Source: Bacteroidales bacterium UBA7258 (GTDB lineage: Bacteria; Bacteroidota; Bacteroidia; Bacteroidales; UBA932). Taken from it: 55,433 nt of DNA. Position 1 is the stretch's first letter. Every line of letters begins with the position of its first letter. The stretch lies in the NCBI GenBank assembly GCA_002472565.1, contig DKSK01000022.1, positions 1 through 55,433 of the forward strand, in the 5' to 3' direction. Below the pieces are notes generated by a model. It saw only the letters and a list, made by a program, of their open reading frames with translations. It ran no database searches and was not told the origin of the DNA. Position numbers and translations under genes: made by a program. Of this stretch, positions 49,973 to 55,433 are shown one piece after another.

Positions 49973-51498
49973 TAGAGTCGTTCAAAGGAAGATCCATAGG
50001 ACAGTCTTTTGACTGGAAGCTGCTCTCATGCTACCTGCTGCTGGTAATCTTCGGCCTGCTCAACATCTACGCATCGGTCCATGGGGAGGCGGGCGGAACT
50101 TTCCTCAGCTTCTCCACCCGAAGCGGGAAACAGATTGTATGGATCGTCACGGCCCTGGTTATAGCAGCTCTGATAATTTTCGCCATACCTCCCGAGCTAT
50201 GGGTCTCCGGGGCCGTTATCTTCTACATCTTCGTGGTCTTCCTCTTGGTCGCGGTAATTTTCCTCGGAGTCGAGGTCAAGGGATCGCGCTCATGGTTCGA
50301 ATTCGGTCCCGTCCGCTTCCAGCCTGCGGAAATATCGAAAATCTCGACCTCGCTCATGCTCGCGGCGGTGATGAGCAGGTCTAACTTCAAGATAAGCAAA
50401 CTCAAAGACTTTCTCCTTGCGGCCCTGATAATAGGAGTCCCGATGCTGGTGATAGTAGCCGAGGACGAGACGGGTTCAGCCCTAGTCTATGTCGGCTTCA
50501 TCTTTATGCTCTATCGTGAGGGCCTTACAGGATGGATTCTGATGCTCATAGGCCTGACCATACTGACGTTCGTGCTGACCCTCACAGCCTCCCCTTACAC
50601 GGCTATACTCACCCTCGCCATGATTACGACCTTCTTCCTCGCCCTCAACATAAGGAAGATCGGGAAATGGATTCTCTACGGCCTCGGGACAGGGGCCATC
50701 ATGTCTCTGCTTCCATGGCTGATAAATCTCCTGCAGGAGGAATTCATTCCGGGAGCCGCTCTGCTCAGGGACGGACTCGACGATGCCTGGGTCAAGGCCA
50801 CCATTCTTGCCAATTCTTCATGGCACTGGCTCCTCAAAGTCAAGCCGATCTACTTTCTGCTCGCCTTGACCCTTCCGGCAGCGCCCGCAGCTCTTGTCAA
50901 ATCCTACCGGAAGAAAGACTATTTCCTCGGAGCCTCGGCCCTCGCCTTTCTGGTCGGCATATTCATGGTCTATTCCACCGACTTCCTCTTCAACGACGTG
51001 CTCCAGGATCATCAGAGAAGCAGGATAGAGGTCCTGCTGGGGATGCGTGACGATCCTTCGGGGGTGGGTTACAACGTCAACCAGAGCATGATCGCCATTG
51101 GCTCGGGCGGCCTCAGCGGAAAGGGCTACCTCAACGGTACGCAGACGACCTACGGTTTCGTGCCGGAACAGAGCACGGACTTCATCTTCTGCACGGTCGG
51201 CGAGGAGTGGGGCTTCGTCGGCTGCGTCGGCGTAATCCTGCTTTACGGCTTCATGATCATGAGGATTATAATAGACGCGGAGCACTCCAGGGAGCATTTC
51301 ACCAGGATCTACGGCTATTGCGTCGCGAGCTGTCTCTTCATGCACCTGTTCATCAACATCGGCATGACAATAGGGATCATGCCCGTCATAGGCATCCCTC
51401 TTCCGCTGATGTCCTACGGAGGTTCGTCTCTGTGGGCCTTCACTGCCATGATTGCAATTTTCGTGGTTCTGGACCACGAGGAAAGAAAATATTTTTAG
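49969..51498 (+). CDS. rodA: Rod shape-determining protein RodA (SEDS glycosyltransferase)
   Basis: This 509-residue SEDS-family membrane polymerase makes glycan strands from lipid II with PBP2. It has about ten membrane segments. Family landmarks are KGSRSWFEFGPVRFQPAEISKIS (about 104-126), the conserved catalytic-type Asp region VIVAEDETGSALVYVGF (about 163-179), QSMIAIGSGGLSGKGYLNGTQTTYGFVPEQSTDFIFCTVGEEWGF (about 365-409) and GIPLPLMSYGGSSLW near the C-terminus. It is longer than E. coli RodA (370) because of extra helices or loop between about 240 and 340, as is usual in Bacteroidales. It is the last gene of the cluster. Confidence 0.94.
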   Translation: MIESFKGRSIGQSFDWKLLSCYLLLVIFGLLNIYASVHGEAGGTFLSFSTRSGKQIVWIVTALVIAALIIFAIPPELWVSGAVIFYIFVVFLLVAVIFLGVEVKGSRSWFEFGPVRFQPAEISKISTSLMLAAVMSRSNFKISKLKDFLLAALIIGVPMLVIVAEDETGSALVYVGFIFMLYREGLTGWILMLIGLTILTFVLTLTASPYTAILTLAMITTFFLALNIRKIGKWILYGLGTGAIMSLLPWLINLLQEEFIPGAALLRDGLDDAWVKATILANSSWHWLLKVKPIYFLLALTLPAAPAALVKSYRKKDYFLGASALAFLVGIFMVYSTDFLFNDVLQDHQRSRIEVLLGMRDDPSGVGYNVNQSMIAIGSGGLSGKGYLNGTQTTYGFVPEQSTDFIFCTVGEEWGFVGCVGVILLYGFMIMRIIIDAEHSREHFTRIYGYCVASCLFMHLFINIGMTIGIMPVIGIPLPLMSYGGSSLWAFTAMIAIFVVLDHEERKYF

Positions 51499-51547
51499 GA
51501 AAATCCAGCAATTTGCTTGATATTTGTCATCACAAAACTTTTAAAAA

Positions 51548-52159
51548 ATGAAAAAGTTTATTGCTATCATCACCGCGGCGCTCGTCAGCACCGCCGCATT
51601 TGCACAGGTTGAAGTCGGCGCAGGCTATCTGAACGCCAGCTATTCCGGAGACTTTGAAAACAGCGGAAGCGGCCTCTATGCAGGCGTTTCCTACAACTTC
51701 CCATTCGCTGAAGTAGGCATCGGGACCTTCGGTGTCAAACCCGGCTTGTATTATTCCTATTACAGCGCAAAGGATACCTTCAAGACCGGCCTGGCTTCTA
51801 CCGAGGTTAAGTTCAAGGAGCATTCCCTCAACGTCCCTGTCCGTCTGAACTACAACATGGGACTCGCAAGCGACCTGAGCATCGCTCCATATTTCGGACC
51901 TGTCTTCGCCTTCGGCGTATCAGGAGATGCTGATGGTTCCGGAAGCGTTCTGGGAGTTTCCGGAAGCAATTCCAGAGACCTTTACGATGGTCTGAAGCGC
52001 TTCGATGTAAAGCTCGGACTCGGCGTCGACATCACCTTCCTCCAGTTCTTCAAGGTCAACGTCGGCTATGACTGGGGCCTTCTCAACAGGTATGACGGAG
52101 ATGGTGACCTCAAGGCGAAAGTCAACTACGTTCACCTCGGTCTCGCCTACGCTTTCTAA
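51548..52159 (+). CDS. Small outer-membrane beta-barrel protein
   Basis: This 203-residue exported protein has the signal peptide MKKFIAIITAALVSTAAFAQ and then an eight-stranded-barrel-like pattern: VEVGAGYLNASYSG, GLYAGVSYNFPF, FGVKPGLYYSYYSA, HSLNVPVRLNYNMG, SIAPYFGPVFAFGVSG, FDVKLGLGVDITFLQFFKVNVGYDWGLLNR and the terminal VNYVHLGLAYAF ending in Phe. Function unknown. It is separated from rodA by 49 bases with only a weak GATATTTG promoter match at 51519. A strong terminator follows. It is distinct in sequence from the barrel protein at 11908. Confidence 0.83.
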   Translation: MKKFIAIITAALVSTAAFAQVEVGAGYLNASYSGDFENSGSGLYAGVSYNFPFAEVGIGTFGVKPGLYYSYYSAKDTFKTGLASTEVKFKEHSLNVPVRLNYNMGLASDLSIAPYFGPVFAFGVSGDADGSGSVLGVSGSNSRDLYDGLKRFDVKLGLGVDITFLQFFKVNVGYDWGLLNRYDGDGDLKAKVNYVHLGLAYAF

Positions 52160-52213
52160 GCCCTGGCGCTGAGGACGCGGCCTCACCCAAAGATAAGATC
52201 CGCGAAAAATCAA

Positions 52214-52260
52214 GGGATGACCTCCAAGCCCGTCAGGACTTTCAGGTCATCCCCTTTTTC
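52214..52260 (+). terminator. Intrinsic terminator of the barrel-protein gene
   Basis: GGGATGACCT (52214-52223) pairs perfectly with AGGTCATCCC (52244-52253), followed by C and T5. The loop of 20 bases is large, but stem and U-run are those of a Rho-independent terminator. It is placed 55 bases after the stop codon and before the convergent GH2 gene. Confidence 0.8.
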
Positions 52261-52285
52261 ATCTTGCGTCCGATTTTTGCGGCGA

Positions 52286-54811
52286 TTAGAAGTCCAGAGA
52301 AGCCGGTGCAAGATCATAGGCCTTGGCGGAGAGAGTGCCATGGCCGCGCAGCACGACCATGCACTTGCCGAAGAAAGCCTTCCTCTTATTATCCTTAAAT
52401 CTCTCCATGGAAAATTCGCTTCCATTGTCTACACCTTCGATGACAGGGGCTTCCGAGCCGTCCGCCGCCGACGTGGAGAAGAATATCTGGTTCTCCGCCC
52501 ATGGGCAGAGATTCCCGAATTCATCCGTGACGGTCACGTTCACGAAGGTCAGCTCGTCGCCGGCGTAGTCGACGTCCAGGCGGATCTTCGACGCAGGGCC
52601 GGCGGTGCGTATCGTCTGCGACATGACCTCCTTGCCGTCCTTCCTGGCGACCGCCTCGACCTCGCCAGGCTCGTAGACGACCCTCCATGAGACATGGTAC
52701 TCGTGGTCGCCCTTGCTGCGGACGCCTTGGCTGACGCCGTTGACGAAGAGCTCGACCTCGTCGGCGTCGTTGTAGTAGCACCAGAGGTCGACCTCCTGGC
52801 CAGGCATCCAGTTCCAATGAGGGAAGAGGTGGAGCACAGGCCCTTCCGTCCATTCGCTCTTGTACATGTAGTAGACGTCCTTCGGGAAGCCTGCAAGGTC
52901 GATGATGCCGAAATAGCTGCTCCTCGAAGGGAAGGTGTAAGGGGTAGGCTCCCCAATGTAGTCCCAGCCCGTCCAGATGAACTGGCCCGAGCAGTAAGGG
53001 GTGTTCTTCACGGCGTCCCAGCATTCCTCATGGGTCGAGCCCCATGGCACACGAGAGTTGTCGTAGGAGGAGACGAGGTGCGAAGGGTTGTCGTTCATCC
53101 TCTTGTAGCTCTCCGGCCTTATGTAGACGCTGTCCGAAGGCATCTCGTAGAAGCCCCTCGCCTGGATGGAGGAAACCGTCTCGGACATGACGAGCGGCTT
53201 GCCAGGGAAGTTCTCGGGGAAGGTCTTGATGGCCGGGAGATGGTAGTTCAGGCCAATGACGTCGAGGGCGTCCGTCATGAAGAGGTAGTTCGTCTTCGGG
53301 TTCACGTGGTTGCAGCCGGAGGTCACGGGCCTCGTCGGGTCGAGCGACTTCACGATGGAGGCGAGCTCCTCCGTGACCAGGGTGCTCGAGGAGACCTTGT
53401 CCCCGCCACGCTTGCCCTTGTCGACGGCGTTGTTGTTGCCGAGGTTGAGGATTCCGCCCTGCAGGGTCGTGTCCGTGGCCTCCTCATTCTGTTCGCGGAC
53501 CTCGTTGCCGATGCTCCACATGATGACCGAAGGATGGTTTCGGTCGCGGAGGACGAAGTCCCTGAGGTCGCGCTCGTGCCAGTCCTTGAAGTAGTTGCCG
53601 TAGTCGTATTCGGTCTTGCGGAGGTACCACTGGTCGAAGGCCTCGTCCATGACCATGAAGCCCATGGTGTCGCACATGTCGAGGAGCTCCGGTGCAGGCG
53701 GGTAATGGCTTGTTCTGATGGCGTTTACGCCCATGTCGCGGAGCTTGACGAGCTGGCGGCGGATCGCGTCGTTGTTGACGGCGGCGCCGAGGCAGCCGAG
53801 GTCGTGGTGGTCGCAGACGCCGTTTATCTTCATGTTGACACCGTCGAGCCAGAAGCCGGTCTCGGGGTCGAAGCGGAAGCTGCGGAATGAGGTGCGGGTC
53901 TCAAGCTCGTCGGTGACCTTCTTGCCGGCCAATATTTCGGTCTTCACGACGTATGTGTTCGGTTCGTCGGTGCTCCAGAGGAGCGGGTTCTTCACCTTCA
54001 GCGTCTGCTCGGCGTCCTTCGACTGCCGCGTCGCCACAATGCGCCCATCCGCGTCATACACCGTGTTGCGGAAAGAGACGTTTTGTTTTTCCTCGCCGGC
54101 CAGCGTGACGCTCACCTTCACCGACCCGTCCTCCGGGTCCGTCGTCACCAGCACGCCCCACTGGGCCGCCCTGACCTTGCCCGTCGTCGTCAGCCAGACA
54201 TGGCGGTAGATCCCGCAGCCCGAATACCAGCGCGAATTCGGCTCCTTCTGGTTGTCCACCTTCACCGCGATGACGTTGTCTCCGTTCCGCAGGTAAGGCG
54301 TCAGCTCATACTGAAAAGATATGAAACCATAGGGCCGGAACCCGAGCTCATGGCCGTTGATCCAGACCGTCGAATTCATGTAGACCCCGTCGAAGTCTAT
54401 GAGCGCGACCTGGTCCTTCGCCAGGTCAAGCGTGAAATGCTTGCGGTACCAGCCGATGCCGCCCGGAAGGGCACCGCCGCTCGCGCCCGAAGGATTCTCC
54501 GCGGAAAAATCCCCCTCTATGGCCCAGTCGTGCGGCAGGTTCAGCCTTCTCCAGCCATTGTCGTCGAGCGCCGGATCCTGCAGCTCCTCCCCCTGCCTCG
54601 CCTTCGTGAAAAGCCAACCCTCATCGAAATACCGCCTCACCCTCGCACCGCCCAGCACCTCGCCCTTCACCGCTTTCGCGCTTCCCGCGGCCTTCGCGCT
54701 CTCCGCCGCAGGCACACTCCCGACAGCCGCCTCTCCATCATAACTGAAACCAAAACCCGTGGCCACCACCGCGGCCACAGCAACACTGAAAAATATGGAA
54801 CTTTTCCTCAT
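52286..54811 (-). CDS. Glycoside hydrolase family 2 enzyme (beta-galactosidase-like)
   Basis: This 841-residue exported GH2 enzyme has the N-terminus MRKSSIFFSVAVAAVVATGFGFSYDGEA, a signal peptide, then an Ala/Lys-rich stretch. The sugar-binding jelly roll has LPHDWAIEGDF and GIGWYRKHFTLD (about 90-135). An immunoglobulin-like domain follows, then the TIM barrel: GVCDHHDLGCLGAAVNNDAIRRQL, NAIRTSHYPPAPELLDMCD, acid/base Glu in MWSIGNEVREQNE and nucleophile Glu in PLVMSETVSSIQ. C-terminal beta-domains end near residue 840. Substrate could be beta-galactoside, beta-mannoside or glucuronide; the IRTSHYP block fits galactosidases best. Most of the gene is visibly more GC-rich at third positions than its neighbours. 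It is not in a Sus-type locus. Confidence 0.93.
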   Translation of the reverse strand: MRKSSIFFSVAVAAVVATGFGFSYDGEAAVGSVPAAESAKAAGSAKAVKGEVLGGARVRRYFDEGWLFTKARQGEELQDPALDDNGWRRLNLPHDWAIEGDFSAENPSGASGGALPGGIGWYRKHFTLDLAKDQVALIDFDGVYMNSTVWINGHELGFRPYGFISFQYELTPYLRNGDNVIAVKVDNQKEPNSRWYSGCGIYRHVWLTTTGKVRAAQWGVLVTTDPEDGSVKVSVTLAGEEKQNVSFRNTVYDADGRIVATRQSKDAEQTLKVKNPLLWSTDEPNTYVVKTEILAGKKVTDELETRTSFRSFRFDPETGFWLDGVNMKINGVCDHHDLGCLGAAVNNDAIRRQLVKLRDMGVNAIRTSHYPPAPELLDMCDTMGFMVMDEAFDQWYLRKTEYDYGNYFKDWHERDLRDFVLRDRNHPSVIMWSIGNEVREQNEEATDTTLQGGILNLGNNNAVDKGKRGGDKVSSSTLVTEELASIVKSLDPTRPVTSGCNHVNPKTNYLFMTDALDVIGLNYHLPAIKTFPENFPGKPLVMSETVSSIQARGFYEMPSDSVYIRPESYKRMNDNPSHLVSSYDNSRVPWGSTHEECWDAVKNTPYCSGQFIWTGWDYIGEPTPYTFPSRSSYFGIIDLAGFPKDVYYMYKSEWTEGPVLHLFPHWNWMPGQEVDLWCYYNDADEVELFVNGVSQGVRSKGDHEYHVSWRVVYEPGEVEAVARKDGKEVMSQTIRTAGPASKIRLDVDYAGDELTFVNVTVTDEFGNLCPWAENQIFFSTSAADGSEAPVIEGVDNGSEFSMERFKDNKRKAFFGKCMVVLRGHGTLSAKAYDLAPASLDF

Positions 54812-54840
54812 AAGAAAAACAGGTTATCGCCTTAGTAACG

Positions 54841-55095
54841 CCCCGCCGCTCCCCGCCGGTCACACCCCACCGCACTCCGCCACTCCCCGCCACTCCCGAC
54901 ACGCCACACCATGCCCAGCCACGGCCAGCCGCACCCAACACGCCCCGCACACCCCGCGGCCCATTTAAACGTTCCCACAAAATTACACAAAAAATCCCCT
55001 TCCTCCGAACCCTATCCCCAAAATAAACCCCATCCGCCACAATCCCCCTCCCTAAAACCACTCTCCTCCCCAAACAAGAGGCGGCCCGCCACCAC
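54841..55095. other. C-rich, G-poor noncoding stretch upstream of the GH2 gene
   Basis: The plus strand is strongly C-biased with many CCCC runs and very few G runs, so the minus strand (the GH2 leader) is G-rich. Short tandem units such as GGGAGTGGCG occur on the minus strand near 54880-54900. No gene is recognised; open frames here are low-complexity and unconvincing. It could form G-rich structure in the leader or be a composition anomaly at an insertion junction. Confidence 0.6.
54978..54985 (-). promoter_or_regulatory. Possible -7 box TAATTTTG for the GH2 gene
   Basis: On the minus strand TAATTTTG matches TAnnTTTG, but it would give a G-rich leader of about 160 bases before the GH2 ATG. 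No -33 TTTG is found at the expected distance. Treat as tentative. Confidence 0.35.
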
Positions 55096-55096
55096 C

Positions 55097-55327
55097 ATGT
55101 GCAACCCATTTTGTAACTATTTGATACTCAATGCCGATTTTTGAAGCGTGCACATTGTGGTGCCATTTTTCGTACCGCCGTGGGCAACGCATTTTCCAAG
55201 TTGTTGATTATCAAGTCCTTCATTTTAGGCTTGCACATGAGGGGCCTGAAATCAGGTGGTCATTGTGCAAGACAAAATCGGATACCCTGTGTATCAATGA
55301 GTTACAAATTGCCTTGCACATGGCAGG
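55097..55327. repeat. Three-copy intergenic repeat (two direct, one inverted)
   Basis: Copy A (55099-55160) and copy B (55182-55243) align without gaps at a period of 83 bases, sharing GCAAC, CATTTT, TTGAT, TCAA and TGCACAT. Copy C (about 55262-55325) is the reverse complement of the same unit and closely resembles copy A: CATGTGCAA, TTTGTAACT, TTGATAC, CCGATTTT and TGCACA are shared in order. The unit is noncoding, with stops in all frames of at least one copy. The remaining bases to 55433 show no recognisable feature. Confidence 0.7.
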
Positions 55328-55433
55328 GTGCGGACGGGACGAAAAGGGTCTGTTTGGGGCGCGGACAGGCAGGAGAGGAGGCTGGGTGGGCGTGCCCGGA
55401 AAGAGGAAGGGCACTGACTTGTCCTGAAATAAG

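Noticed and set aside
52694..53890. A 398-codon open frame opposite the GH2 enzyme
   Set aside because: Valine- and alanine-heavy composition from reading GC-rich codons backwards. The GH2 catalytic motifs on the other strand are decisive.
55131..55427. Open frames of 98 (plus) and 64 (minus) codons at the right edge
   Set aside because: They run through the repeated noncoding units and low-complexity flank. Stops and frames are not kept between the repeat copies.

Overview
The window looks like chromosomal core sequence from a member of the Bacteroidota, order Bacteroidales. It is probably from an uncultured gut-type lineage with moderately high G+C. The evidence is: the gene set (gldH, ricT, DUF4271-hemD, DUF2723/GT117, a PG0541-type RND-associated protein, the ISAon1 subgroup of ISL3 transposases); the almost complete absence of Shine-Dalgarno sequences; and many TAnnTTTG boxes (usually TATCTTTGC or TATATTTGC) just upstream of genes, which is the Bacteroidota -7 promoter element. 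No rRNA, tRNA, CRISPR array, prophage or plasmid functions were seen.

Layout. 1-1272: right part of an ISAon1-like insertion sequence whose left end lies outside the window. 1316-3669: galM-thyA-folA, almost without gaps. 3700-6447: two tandem, closely related sodium:neurotransmitter-symporter-family transporters. 12941 down to 6582 (minus strand): trxA, a small outer-membrane barrel, a LOG-family protein, a polyprenyl synthase, holB, ricT, gldH, trmB. 19123 down to 13071 (minus): tripartite RND efflux system (TolC, adaptor, permease) with a PG0541-type accessory gene. 20709-19438 (minus): pgk. 20824-23552 (plus): RNA methyltransferase-like protein, lgt, HAD phosphatase. 27681-23582 (minus): giant DUF2723/GT117 membrane protein and a secreted esterase. 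27853-34783 (plus): SUI1-type initiation factor, DUF4271, hemD, rnpA, yidD, lepA, a GT2 glycosyltransferase, menA, menG. 34853-36049 (plus): secreted CE1-type esterase. 37405-36113 (minus): unrecognised lipoprotein. 41844-37501 (minus): PBP1A, ddl, prmC. 41957-44931 (plus): topA and an Lrp/AsnC regulator. 45650-44949 (minus): ispD. 45727-51498 (plus): the elongasome cluster mreB-mreC-mreD-PBP2-rodA. 51548-52159: small outer-membrane barrel. 54811-52286 (minus): GH2 beta-galactosidase-like enzyme. 54812-55433: a strongly C-rich noncoding stretch followed by three related copies of an intergenic repeat.

How the genes work together. Cell-envelope building dominates: peptidoglycan precursors and polymerases (ddl, PBP1A, PBP2, RodA, MreBCD), isoprenoid and quinone supply (ispD, polyprenyl synthase, menA, menG), lipoprotein maturation (lgt), outer-membrane barrels, and efflux. 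The rest is housekeeping (thymidylate and folate, glycolysis, replication clamp loading, tRNA processing and modification, translation factors). I did not find a convincing new multi-gene system. The best leads are small noncoding or recoding features: a nested palindrome covering the promoter of the Lrp-type gene (44353-44400), a three-copy direct/inverted repeat at the right edge (55097-55327), a slippery T7 tract in the insertion sequence, and a GT2 enzyme lacking the metal-binding DxD.
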